Of a stretch of 64,000 nucleotides of DNA, positions 7,811 to 15,262 are shown in pieces; the stretch's first letter is position 1, and every line of letters begins with the position of its first letter. The DNA comes from Streptomyces sp. CNH099 (GTDB taxonomy: Bacteria > Actinomycetota > Actinomycetes > Streptomycetales > Streptomycetaceae). The notes beneath the pieces were generated by a model. The model did no database searches and was not told the origin of the DNA. It saw nothing but the letters and a program-made list of their open reading frames with translations. The stretch covers positions 310,001 through 374,000 of the forward strand of contig KI911459.1 in NCBI GenBank assembly GCA_000514715.1. Direction: 5' to 3'. Position numbers and translations under genes: made by a program.

Positions 7811-7981
7811 CGGTCGTGATCGGAAGGCGCCGACGAGGCGCTTCCGGTAGTCATGAACCTTAGCGGATTCCGGGGCCAGCTCAAATTCGTTTCCCGGCCG
7901 AGCCCCGCCCCGTGCCCGCCCCGTGCCCGGCCCGCGCCCGGCGCCTGCCCGGGTCCGGGGGCCGGTGTCCGCCGGCCGTCC

Positions 7982-7987
7982 TAGACT
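7982..7987 (+). promoter_or_regulatory. Candidate -10 element of a leaderless transcript
   Basis: TAGACT lies exactly 6 nt before the GTG of pabB at 7994, with no ribosome site between. Confidence 0.5.
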
Positions 7988-7993
7988 CACGGC

Positions 7994-9064
7994 GTGCCCG
8001 GCCTCGCCCCGCTCGCCCGCTTCGGCGGTCTCGTCGCCTCCGACCTGCGCGACGTGACCGGCGACCCGGCCGCGCTCGACTCCTCCGGCTGGTGGGCCGT
8101 GGTCGTCGGGTACGAGGGACAGCCGCTGTGCGCGCGCTTCGGCGACGTGCGCCCCGACCCGCACCCCCCTGCCCGGCGCGCGAACCGCTGGCGCGGCCCG
8201 TGCGCCGACCGGTGGACGTCGTCGCTCGACCGCGCCGGCTACGTCGCGGGGGTGCACCGCATCCGGGAGCACATCGCCGCCGGCGACGTCTACCAGGTCA
8301 ACCTGTGCCGCATCCTCACCGCCCCGCTCCCGGGCCCCGGCGCGGACGCCGCCGACATCGACGCCCTCGGCGCGGTCCTCGCCCGCGGCAACCCCGCCCC
8401 GTACGCCGGCGTCGTCCGGCTGCCCGCGCACGGCGTCGAGGTCGCCACCGCCTCCCCCGAGCTGTACCTGCGCCGTGCCGGCCGCACCGTCGAGTCCGGC
8501 CCCATCAAGGGCACCGGCCGCACCGCCGCCGACCTCACCGCCAAGGACCGCGCCGAGAACGTCATGATCGTCGACCTCGTGCGCAACGACCTCGGCCGCG
8601 TCTGCACCACCGGCTCCGTCACCGTGCCCACCCTCTGCGCCGTCGAGGAGCACCCCGGCCTCGTCCACCTCGTCTCCACCGTGCGCGGCGAGCCGGCCCC
8701 CGGCGCCGGCTGGCCGGAGCTGATCGCCGCCACCTTCCCCGCCGGCTCCGTCACGGGTGCGCCGAAGAGCAGCGCGCTGCGCATCATCGACGAGCTGGAG
8801 ACCGCCCCCCGCGGCCCGTACTGCGGCGGCGTCGGCTGGGTCGACGCCGACCGCGGCACCGGCGAACTCGCCGTCGGCATCCGGACGTTCTGGATCGACC
8901 GGGCGGCGCGCGGCGGCCCCGTGCTGCGCTTCGGCACCGGAGCCGGCATCACCTGGGGCTCGGACGCGGAGCGGGAGTGGCGGGAGACCGAGTTGAAGGC
9001 GTCCCGGCTGCTCGGGGTAGCGTCGGAAGCGGAAGTCACGAGTGGAGGGACCGTACACCCATGA
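7994..9064 (+). CDS. pabB: Aminodeoxychorismate synthase component I
   Basis: A 356-residue chorismate-binding enzyme that converts chorismate with ammonia to 4-amino-4-deoxychorismate for folate synthesis. The chorismate-binding domain fills most of the chain: SPELYLRRAGRTVESGPIKGT contains the PIKGT lysine typical of PabB rather than anthranilate synthase, and later NVMIVDLVRNDLGRV, PAGSVTGAPKSSA and GGVGWVDADRGTGELAVGIRT follow. It is shorter at the N-terminus than usual. No glutaminase subunit (pabA) is adjacent, so ammonia must come from a subunit encoded elsewhere. The stop overlaps the start of pabC by 4 nt. Confidence 0.9.
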   Translation: MPGLAPLARFGGLVASDLRDVTGDPAALDSSGWWAVVVGYEGQPLCARFGDVRPDPHPPARRANRWRGPCADRWTSSLDRAGYVAGVHRIREHIAAGDVYQVNLCRILTAPLPGPGADAADIDALGAVLARGNPAPYAGVVRLPAHGVEVATASPELYLRRAGRTVESGPIKGTGRTAADLTAKDRAENVMIVDLVRNDLGRVCTTGSVTVPTLCAVEEHPGLVHLVSTVRGEPAPGAGWPELIAATFPAGSVTGAPKSSALRIIDELETAPRGPYCGGVGWVDADRGTGELAVGIRTFWIDRAARGGPVLRFGTGAGITWGSDAEREWRETELKASRLLGVASEAEVTSGGTVHP

Positions 9065-9900
9065 AGGTCTGGCTCGACGGCGGGCTGCGCGACGTGGCCG
9101 AGGCGCGGGTGTCCGTGTTCGACCACGGCATCACCGTGGGCGACGGCGTCTTCGAGACGCTCAAGGCCACCGGGGGCACCGTCTTCGCCCTCACCCGCCA
9201 TCTGGAGCGCCTCGCCCGCTCCGCCCGCGGTCTCGGCCTGCCCGAGCCCGACCCGGACGAGGTCCGCCGGGCCTGCGCGGCGGTGCTGGCGGCCGAGCCC
9301 GTCCCGCACGGTCGGCTGCGCGTGACGTACACCGGCGGCGCCGCACCGCTGTCCTCGCACCGCGGCGGGCCGGACGACAGCCGCCCCACGCTGGTCGTCG
9401 CCCTCGCCGCCGCCGAGCCCCGGCCGGACGAGACGGACGTCGTCACCGTCCCCTGGACGCGCAACGAGCGCGGCGCCGTCACGGGTCTGAAGACCACGTC
9501 GTACGCGGAGAACGTCGTCGCGCTGGCCCGCGCGCACGACGCCGGCGCCAGCGAGGCGCTGTTCGCCAACACCCGCGACCGGCTCTGCGAGGGCACCGGC
9601 TCCAACGTCTTCGTCGTCCTCGACGGCGAGCTGCACACCCCGCCGCTCGCCTCCGGCTGCCTGGCCGGGATCACGCGGCGGCTGGTGCTGGAGTGGACCG
9701 GCGCCCGGGAGACGGACCTGCCGTTCTCGGTGCTGGCGGCGGACGGCGCGGTGGAGGAGGTCTTCCTGACCTCCTCGCTGCGCGACGTGCAGGCCGTGCG
9801 CCGCCTCGACGGCCGCGAGCTGCCCGGCGCCCTCGGCCCGGTCACGGCGAAGGCGATGCGGGTGTTCGACGAGCGGTCCGCGGCGGACGTGGATCCGTGA
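9061..9900 (+). CDS. pabC: Aminodeoxychorismate lyase, PLP class IV
   Basis: A 279-residue fold-type IV PLP enzyme. VSVFDHGITVGDGVFETLKA is the class IV N-terminal motif, LKTTSYAENVVALARA carries the PLP lysine, and EGTGSNVFVV with the later SGCLAGITR forms the cofactor phosphate pocket. Branched-chain and D-amino acid aminotransferases share the fold, but the 4-nt overlap with pabB strongly favours release of pyruvate from aminodeoxychorismate to give p-aminobenzoate. A 12-bp direct repeat straddles the stop codon (9887-9898 and 9919-9930). Confidence 0.88.
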   Translation: MKVWLDGGLRDVAEARVSVFDHGITVGDGVFETLKATGGTVFALTRHLERLARSARGLGLPEPDPDEVRRACAAVLAAEPVPHGRLRVTYTGGAAPLSSHRGGPDDSRPTLVVALAAAEPRPDETDVVTVPWTRNERGAVTGLKTTSYAENVVALARAHDAGASEALFANTRDRLCEGTGSNVFVVLDGELHTPPLASGCLAGITRRLVLEWTGARETDLPFSVLAADGAVEEVFLTSSLRDVQAVRRLDGRELPGALGPVTAKAMRVFDERSAADVDP

Positions 9901-10034
9901 TCACGTCGCGCCGGGGGAACGTGGATCCGTAGGAACGCGGCCCCCGTCATGCGGGCACGCGGGCCTGTGGACCCGTCATCCCGTGGACCCGGGGAGCGTG
10001 GGACGCCGAGCGGTGCGAGGACGAAGGGGAAGCG

Positions 10035-10865
10035 ATGACGACCCACCTGCGCCCGACCGGAGCCGAGCGACGTGAAGCGGACGGCGGCCGGACGCGCGCC
10101 TTCGCCGTGTGCGTCAACGGCCGCCCGGTCGGCGACGTCGAGCTGGCCACCGACGCCCGCCTCGGCCCCGCCACGGGCCGCGTCCGCACCCTGCGGATCC
10201 ACCGCCCCGAGCGGCACCGCGGCCGCGGCACGGTGGCGGCACTGGCCGCCGAGGAGGTGCTGCGGGGCTGGGGCTGCCGGGAGATCGTGCTCAGCCTCGA
10301 CGCCCGCGCGGCCGTCGGCCTGCGGCTCGCCACGGCGCTGGGCTACACGGAGACCGGCCGGACGATGGACAAGGAGCCGGGCGAGGCGCCCGAGCTGCCC
10401 CCGGCGGCCGTGGTGCGGCCGCTGACGGCGGCCGAGTACCCGGAGTGGCGGACCGCGGAGGCGGACACCTACGCGCAGCGGTGGCTGGACCGGGGGATGG
10501 CCCCGGACGAGGCGCGCAGCCGGGCGCGCGCCGACCACGACGAACTGCTCCCCGCGGGCGCCGCCACCCCGGACGTGGCGCTGCGCGTCCTGGAGCACGG
10601 CGGGGTGGCGGTGGGCACGATCTGGATCGCGCTGCGCCCGCTGATCGCCACCGGCGCGTACGTGTACTCCCTCGTCGTCGCGCCGGAGCACCGGGGGAGG
10701 GGCCACGGCCGGACGCTGATGCTCGTCGCGGAGCGCGAGTGCCGGGCGGCCGGGCTGCGCACCCTGGGGCTGCACGTCTTCGCCGGGAACGAGGTGGCGC
10801 TGCGCCTGTACGAGTCCCTGGGCTACCGCCCGACCGCGTACCACCTGCGCAAGCCGCTCCACTGA
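10035..10865 (+). CDS. Tandem-GNAT N-acetyltransferase
   Basis: A 276-residue protein with two GNAT domains. The N-terminal half has RTLRIHRPERHRGRGTVAAL and ends in ATALGYTETG. The C-terminal half has YSLVVAPEHRGRGHGRTLML, a clear acetyl-CoA pyrophosphate loop, and LRLYESLGYRPTAYHLRKPL, a typical GNAT end. The second domain looks catalytically complete. The first keeps an R-G-R-G-T loop but may be partly degenerate. Substrate unknown. GAAGGGGAAG is a good ribosome site. Confidence 0.83.
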   Translation: MTTHLRPTGAERREADGGRTRAFAVCVNGRPVGDVELATDARLGPATGRVRTLRIHRPERHRGRGTVAALAAEEVLRGWGCREIVLSLDARAAVGLRLATALGYTETGRTMDKEPGEAPELPPAAVVRPLTAAEYPEWRTAEADTYAQRWLDRGMAPDEARSRARADHDELLPAGAATPDVALRVLEHGGVAVGTIWIALRPLIATGAYVYSLVVAPEHRGRGHGRTLMLVAERECRAAGLRTLGLHVFAGNEVALRLYESLGYRPTAYHLRKPLH

Positions 10866-10896
10866 GCACGGCCCGGCCCGGCCGCCGGCCCGCGGG

Positions 10897-11409
10897 TCAG
10901 CCCGCGGCGGCCAGCAGCCGGTCCGCGATCCGCTCGATCCGCTCCCGCAGCCCGTCCTGGCTCTTGCCGCCGTCCAGCCGCTCCCCGCCGATGACGTACG
11001 TCGGGGTCCCCGTGACCCCGATCGCCCGGCCCTCGGCCACGTCCGCGTCGACGACCAGGAAGTGCCGCCCGTCCACCAGCGCGGTCTCCAGCTCCTCCGC
11101 GTCCAGGCCCAGCTGCCGCGCCGCCTCGACCAGCAGCGGCTCGCCGCGCTTGCCGAACTCCTCCACCCGCGCCAGCACGGCCGCCGCGTACTCCCAGCCC
11201 TTCCCCTGGACCGCGGCCTCCTCGGCGGCCTGGGCGCCGGCCATGGCATGCTGGTGCTTGTCCAGCGGGAAGTGGCGCAGCCGGATGTCGAGGCGGTCCC
11301 CGTAGCGCTCGTGCAGCGCGCGCACGTCGGTGAGCGCCGTCCGGCAGTCGGGGCACTGCAGCTCGCACCACACGTCGAGGACGGGCGCGCCGTTCACATC
11401 GTTCTCCAT
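10897..11409 (-). CDS. DsbA-family thioredoxin-fold oxidoreductase, cytoplasmic
   Basis: A 170-residue DsbA-like protein starting MENDVNGAPVLDVW. CPDC at residues 19-22 is the redox motif, and GTPTYVIGG near the end holds the cis-proline loop. The helical insertion between them fits the FrnE/DsbA group. No signal peptide or membrane segment is present, so it should act in the cytoplasm. I chose the ATG at 11409 because the open frame upstream (to 11502) reads as non-coding. The stop is 31 nt from the converging GNAT gene. Confidence 0.85.
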   Translation of the reverse strand: MENDVNGAPVLDVWCELQCPDCRTALTDVRALHERYGDRLDIRLRHFPLDKHQHAMAGAQAAEEAAVQGKGWEYAAAVLARVEEFGKRGEPLLVEAARQLGLDAEELETALVDGRHFLVVDADVAEGRAIGVTGTPTYVIGGERLDGGKSQDGLRERIERIADRLLAAAG

Positions 11410-11537
11410 GGCCGCCAGTCTTCCAGGCCCCCCGGGGCACCGCCGTCTCGGTCCTGCGGACGAGTCGGACCCGGAGATGTCCCCCATGCCGTGCCGCACC
11501 ATGGCAATCGCGGCGCATTCAGGTGCACGATGGAAGC

Positions 11538-12023
11538 ATGTTCACCACCACCGTCTGCGCCGCGCTCTCCGCGGCGGGGCTCGCGATCGCGATGCTGACC
11601 GCGTACCGGCGAAGGTTCCGGCGGGCGACGAAGATCGCTGCCCTGTCGCTGCTGCCCATCGGCCTGGCCATGGCGGGGCTGGTCGAGCTCGGCGGCGAGG
11701 TCGGCACCGCCACCGGGGACTGGGCGACCGACCTGGTCCTCAAGCCCTCCGTCTGGGGCGGCTTCGGCGTGCTGGCGGTCGCCGTCCTGCTGTGGGTCGC
11801 CCAGCGCTTCGCCGGCGAGCGCGCCAAGCGCAAGGCGGGCGGCGGCGCGGCCTCGGCCCCGGCGGCGGCACCCGCGGCGTCCCGCCCGGCGCTCGGCGGC
11901 GGTCGGGCCGGCAAGGCGGACGCACCGGCGTCGGCGGCCGGCGGCCGGAAGTCCTCCGGGTCCGGGTCCGGGGACGAGGACTTCTCCGACATCGAGGCCA
12001 TCCTGAAGAAGCACGGCATCTGA
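11538..12023 (+). CDS. Hypothetical membrane protein with a disordered tail
   Basis: A 161-residue protein. Three hydrophobic segments (about residues 2-20, 31-50 and 72-92) are followed by an Ala/Gly/Ser-rich tail that ends in a conserved-looking acidic-helical end, DFSDIEAILKKHGI. The GGAAG before the ATG fits as ribosome site. I do not recognise the family. Such C-terminal helices after a flexible linker often bind a partner, but that is inference. Confidence 0.72.
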   Translation: MFTTTVCAALSAAGLAIAMLTAYRRRFRRATKIAALSLLPIGLAMAGLVELGGEVGTATGDWATDLVLKPSVWGGFGVLAVAVLLWVAQRFAGERAKRKAGGGAASAPAAAPAASRPALGGGRAGKADAPASAAGGRKSSGSGSGDEDFSDIEAILKKHGI

Positions 12024-12175
12024 CGCTGCGGACCCGCCGGACCACCCTGCGCAGCCGCGGAGTCGACCTCCGGCCCCGGCGCGCGGTGACACCCGGCCGA
12101 TCTTTGTGAACGGGCCGTTTTTTCCTGGCGTGTTGCCCACCCGGGCATGGGCGCCTGCGCAATCATCTGCGCGAG

Positions 12176-12328
12176 ATGAACGATCACACGCCCGCACCGC
12201 GGCCACCCGCCCCCGCCGAGACCCGCGGTTGCCTCTTCGCCCTGTCCCAGCCGCCGTTGATGCTCTTTCTCGCCGTCGTCGGCATGCTGCTCTTCGGCAC
12301 CTCGGTCTACGACCTCATCGGCTGGTGA
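12176..12328 (+). CDS. Small membrane protein, 50 residues
   Basis: The frame starts MNDHTPAPRPPAPAE, a Pro-rich cytoplasmic head, and continues into one clear membrane helix (LMLFLAVVGMLLFG, residues about 29-42) ending SVYDLIGW. The ribosome site is weak. The stop overlaps the end of the convergent CGNR gene by 14 nt. The hydrophobic helix is unlikely by chance in this composition, but expression is unproven. Confidence 0.55.
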   Translation: MNDHTPAPRPPAPAETRGCLFALSQPPLMLFLAVVGMLLFGTSVYDLIGW

Positions 12329-12965
12329 CCGCCGCCCCCGTCCCGTCCCGGTCCCCCGTTCCCGCCGCCGTCCCCGCTTCTGTCCCCGCGTCTGTCCCCG
12401 CCCCGGCCGCCGCCTCGCGCCGCCGCGCCCGGTACGCCGCCACATGCAGCCGGTTGCCGCAGGTGCGGCTGGAGCAGTAGCGGCGGGAGCGGTTGCGCGA
12501 GTAGTCGACGAAGGCGCGGCCGCAGTCCGGCGCCTCGCAGCGGCGCAGCCGCTCGCGCTCGCCGGCGACGACGAGGAACGCCAGCGCCATCCCGCCGTCC
12601 GCGGCCAGGTGCTCGGCGACGGAGGCGCCGGGGGCGAAGTAGTGCACGTGCCAGTCGTAGCCGTCGTGGTCCGTCAGCTGCGGCGTGGTGCCGGCGGCGG
12701 CCACGATGGCGTTGAGCCGCTCGGCCGCCGCCCGGTCGTCCGGGGCGGCGAAGACGGCCGAGAGGTCGCTCCGTACCGCCCGGACGGCGGCCACGTCGGA
12801 GGCGCAGAGGGCCTCGATGCCGCTGATGTCGTGCTCGTCGACGAAGCCCTGCAGCGCACCCACGTCCACGAGCGCGTCCGTCTCCGCGCCGCCGTCCCCG
12901 GTGTCGGTGTTCAGCAGCGCCACGACGGTGTCGAGCGCGCACCGGGTGTCGTGATTGATCAGCAC
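12315..12965 (-). CDS. CGNR zinc-finger transcriptional regulator (ABATE domain)
   Basis: A 216-residue protein. The N-terminal ABATE domain starts LINHDTRCALDTVVALLNT. The C-terminal CGNR finger is clear: CEAPDCGRAFVDYSRN followed by RRYCSSRTCGNRLHVAAYR, with four cysteines for zinc and the namesake CGNR. These proteins are thought to be DNA-binding stress or amino-acid related regulators. The Gly/Thr/Ala-rich tail beyond about residue 185 is low complexity. The GTG start is supported by AGGGGAG 7 nt upstream. Confidence 0.87.
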   Translation of the reverse strand: MLINHDTRCALDTVVALLNTDTGDGGAETDALVDVGALQGFVDEHDISGIEALCASDVAAVRAVRSDLSAVFAAPDDRAAAERLNAIVAAAGTTPQLTDHDGYDWHVHYFAPGASVAEHLAADGGMALAFLVVAGERERLRRCEAPDCGRAFVDYSRNRSRRYCSSRTCGNRLHVAAYRARRREAAAGAGTDAGTEAGTAAGTGDRDGTGAAVTSR

Positions 12966-13034
12966 CGTTCCGCTCCCCTGGTCGGGCTGCGCGTTCCCCT
13001 GGTCGGTCCGACGCCGACTCTAGCCAAAACGTGA

Positions 13035-13066
13035 CACCGCCGTCGCCACGGCGGGCGACGGCGGTG
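13035..13066 (-). terminator. Terminator of ssgB
   Basis: A perfect 13-bp stem (13035-13047 with 13054-13066) with a 6-nt loop lies about 75 nt past the ssgB stop codon. Confidence 0.65.
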
Positions 13067-13142
13067 CCGGTGCTGCGCTGGTGCGGTCGGATCCGGCCGT
13101 CTCCCCGAGGCTGACGGCTACGGACGGTGACCTCGGACGGGC

Positions 13143-13556
13143 TCAGCTCTCCGCGAGGATGTGGGACAGCTCGGTGTCGAGGTCGAAGTGGCGTGGCTCC
13201 GTCCCGGGCGGCACGGCCGCGTCCGTGCGCTTCAGGAAGGACTCCAGCGCCCGCGCCGGGGCTTCGAGCAGGGCTTCGCCCTCGGGTGAGCTGAGGGCGA
13301 TGCAGACGACGCCCTGGCCGTGGCTCCTGGACGGCCAGACGCGGACGTCTCCGGTGCCGGTCGGGCGGTGGAGCCCTTCGGCGAGCAGGTCGCGGGCGAA
13401 CACCCATTCGACCGTCTCTTCGGCGCCGGTGTGGAAGGTGGCGTGCACGGCGTAAGGATCCGCGGTGTCGTACCGCAGACCTGCGGGGACAGGCAGGGAA
13501 GACTCGCTCGACACAACGAGGCGCAGGTGCAGCTCGCAGCTGACCGTGTGGTTCAT
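13143..13556 (-). CDS. ssgB: Sporulation cell-division activator SsgB
   Basis: A 137-residue SsgA-like protein (SALP). The sequence from MNHTVSCELHLRLVVSSESS to the end TELSHILAES is nearly identical to SsgB of Streptomyces as I remember it; SsgB is among the most conserved SALPs. In Streptomyces SsgB, positioned by SsgA, recruits FtsZ to future septum sites in aerial hyphae. The ATG at 13556 gives the family length; the frame upstream is non-coding. It is monocistronic, with a 311-bp upstream region and a terminator at 13035-13066. Confidence 0.97.
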   Translation of the reverse strand: MNHTVSCELHLRLVVSSESSLPVPAGLRYDTADPYAVHATFHTGAEETVEWVFARDLLAEGLHRPTGTGDVRVWPSRSHGQGVVCIALSSPEGEALLEAPARALESFLKRTDAAVPPGTEPRHFDLDTELSHILAES

Positions 13557-13867
13557 AAGCGCCAGGGCCTTTCGCTCAGTGTGCGCTCGGGGATTCGCAC
13601 GTCGGCGAAGTCGACATGCCACCTACCGGGGCGTTGTAAACCCCTCTGACTGTTTTGCGATGTTTTTCGTAGTTCGTACGGCCTAGTGGGTATTCGCACT
13701 ACAGGGCCGTTCCGGTGAACTCTCCGGCGCGGACAGTTTGGGCTCCATGGATGCGGAGAGTAACGAGGATCGGGCCTGTTGTGACGGAGGCGCGCGGAAG
13801 CCGCGCGGGCGGAGGGCCGGGCGGGGCGCACACGGATGCTGACATCGGGTAACGTGGTCTTCCGCGA
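13557..13867. promoter_or_regulatory. Upstream region of ssgB, 311 bp without a gene
   Basis: No convincing ORF lies here and the region is less GC-rich than its surroundings. A 12-base motif GGGNATTCGCAC occurs twice (13589-13600 and 13688-13699). The distal copy lies inside an inverted repeat TAGTG-N8-CACTA (13684-13701). Control of ssgB is the likely purpose. The right end is the promoter region of tRNA-Val at 13868. Confidence 0.5.
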
Positions 13868-13939
13868 GGGCGATTAGCTCAGCGGGAGAGCGCTTCGTTC
13901 ACACCGAAGAAGTCACTGGTTCGATCCCAGTATCGCCCA
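13868..13939 (+). tRNA. tRNA-Val (anticodon CAC)
   Basis: A 72-nt tRNA with acceptor GGGCGAT/ATCGCCC, anticodon loop TTCACAC giving CAC, and discriminator A. It reads GUG, a very common valine codon in this composition. Confidence 0.96.
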
Positions 13940-14072
13940 CCGCCCGACGGCGGCCCCGGCCCGCGGAAGACGCGCTCCGGCCGGTGCGGCCTGACGGCCC
14001 TCCTGCGGCAGCGGGTTTGAACACCCGGCCCGCCGCACTGTATGGTTCTGGCCGCGCCACCACGGCGTTTCC

Positions 14073-14144
14073 GGGCGATTAGCTCAGGGGGAGAGCGCTT
14101 CGTTCACACCGAAGAGGTCACTGGTTCGATCCCAGTATCGCCCA
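14073..14144 (+). tRNA. tRNA-Val (anticodon CAC), second copy
   Basis: It differs from the copy at 13868 by only two bases that I can see, one in the D loop and one in the anticodon-to-variable region. The flanking DNA is different and 133 bp separates the two, so each may have its own promoter. Confidence 0.96.
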
Positions 14145-14150
14145 CCCTTC

Positions 14151-14181
14151 AGGGCCGTTCCGCACCGCGCGGAGCGGCCCT
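14151..14181. terminator. Hairpin between tRNA-Val and the exonuclease gene
   Basis: Arms 14151-14163 and 14169-14181 form 13 pairs with one G-T. It lies 6 nt after the tRNA and 26 nt beyond the exonuclease stop on the other strand, so it probably serves both. Confidence 0.65.
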
Positions 14182-14206
14182 CGGGCGTTTCCGTGCGCGC
14201 CGCCGG

Positions 14207-14935
14207 TCAGGCCGCCGTCGCCAGCCCGCTCGTACGCACCGGCCAGGCCGGGTCGCAGCGTTCGTCCGAACCCGTGTGCGCGAACCACGCCGTCAGGCCG
14301 CGCGCCTGCGCGCCGTGCCAGACCGCCTGCCGCGCGTGCAGCTCCGCCGCGCTCAGCTCCCCCACCCGCTCCGCGTAGCGGTGCCCGATGGCCCGTACGA
14401 GATGCAGCGCCGCCGTCGCGTCCGCCCCCGCCTCGTGGGCGCCGGCCAGCTCCACGCCGTAGTGCTCGCACAGCGTCGTCAGCGTGCGGCGGCCCTTGCG
14501 GTACCGGTCGAGGTGCCGGTCCAGCACGAGCGGGTCCAGCACGCACAGCGGCGCGCCGCTCAGGTACTTCGGCAGCGACGAGGCGCGGTGCCGGCGTAAC
14601 TCCCGGTCCAGCAGCGTCAGATCGAACGGCGCGTTCATCACCACCAGCGGCACGCGGCTCGCGCACTGCGCCGCCAGCGCCCTGCCGACCTCCTCCATCA
14701 CCGGGGCCGGCCAGCGGCCCAGGCGCTGCAGGTGCGCCAGCGTCAGCCCGTGCACCGCCGTGGCCGACGCCGGGACCTCCACGCCGGGGGAGACGAGCCA
14801 CGAGGTGCGGCGGGGCGGCGACGTGATGTGCGGCTGCACGACGACGGCTGCGGAGAGTATCCGGTCGCGCTCGACGTCCACGCCGGTGGTCTCGGTGTCG
14901 AAGGCCGCCAGCGGCCCCTCGTACCAGAGCGTCAT
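14207..14935 (-). CDS. DnaQ-type 3'-5' exonuclease
   Basis: A 242-residue DEDDh exonuclease. The three motifs are present: DTETTG near residue 13 (ExoI), NAPFDLTLLDREL (ExoII) and HEAGADATAALHL (ExoIII, with the H-x5-D pattern). This is the epsilon-type proofreading fold without polymerase domains, so it may trim DNA or RNA 3' ends or act in repair. The ATG at 14935 (MTLWYEGPLAAF) has GGAG upstream; a TTG three codons earlier is less likely. Confidence 0.88.
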   Translation of the reverse strand: MTLWYEGPLAAFDTETTGVDVERDRILSAAVVVQPHITSPPRRTSWLVSPGVEVPASATAVHGLTLAHLQRLGRWPAPVMEEVGRALAAQCASRVPLVVMNAPFDLTLLDRELRRHRASSLPKYLSGAPLCVLDPLVLDRHLDRYRKGRRTLTTLCEHYGVELAGAHEAGADATAALHLVRAIGHRYAERVGELSAAELHARQAVWHGAQARGLTAWFAHTGSDERCDPAWPVRTSGLATAA

Positions 14936-15139
14936 AAGCCCCAACTCCCTGCAGTTTTGCGGGCGGTGAGGTCAGGCCCGCCGACCGGGTGATACCCGGA
15001 ACGCGCCGGATCCGAACAAGGGTTGTTTGACGGAGAGCGTGTGCGGTGACAACAGAGAGTGAGGGTCGGTAAGCCTCCGGCCGCCCGCGGAGGGTCCGGC
15101 CCCGTCAGCTACCGGCATCGTGCGGAAGGCAGTTGCGCC

Positions 15140-15262
15140 ATGTCCCTGGCACGGCCAGAACCCGGCGGCGGGCACCCCGCCGACGACGTCTCCGACGGTG
15201 TCTTCGCCGACCGCGCGCTCCGCGCGCTCACGACGCGGGTCGGCCGGGGAGGGAGACCCTGA
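15140..15262 (+). CDS. Possible 40-residue leader ORF coupled to the next gene
   Basis: The ORF MSLARPEPGGGHPADDVSDG... ends in TGA overlapping the ATG of the next gene in the form TGATG, and GGAAGGCAG lies upstream of its own ATG. That geometry suggests translational coupling. It is a soluble, charged peptide of unknown function, and could also be a fortuitous frame. Confidence 0.4.
   Translation: MSLARPEPGGGHPADDVSDGVFADRALRALTTRVGRGGRP

Noticed and set aside
9887..9930. 12-bp direct repeat ACGTGGATCCGT around the pabC stop as an attachment site or insertion target duplication
   Set aside because: Only 20 bp lie between the copies and nothing resembling a mobile element is present; a small local duplication is enough.
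12092..12123. Short stem followed by TTTTTT downstream of the gene at 11538-12023, as a classical T-tail terminator
   Set aside because: Only 5 bp pair around a 14-nt loop, too weak to list as a terminator.
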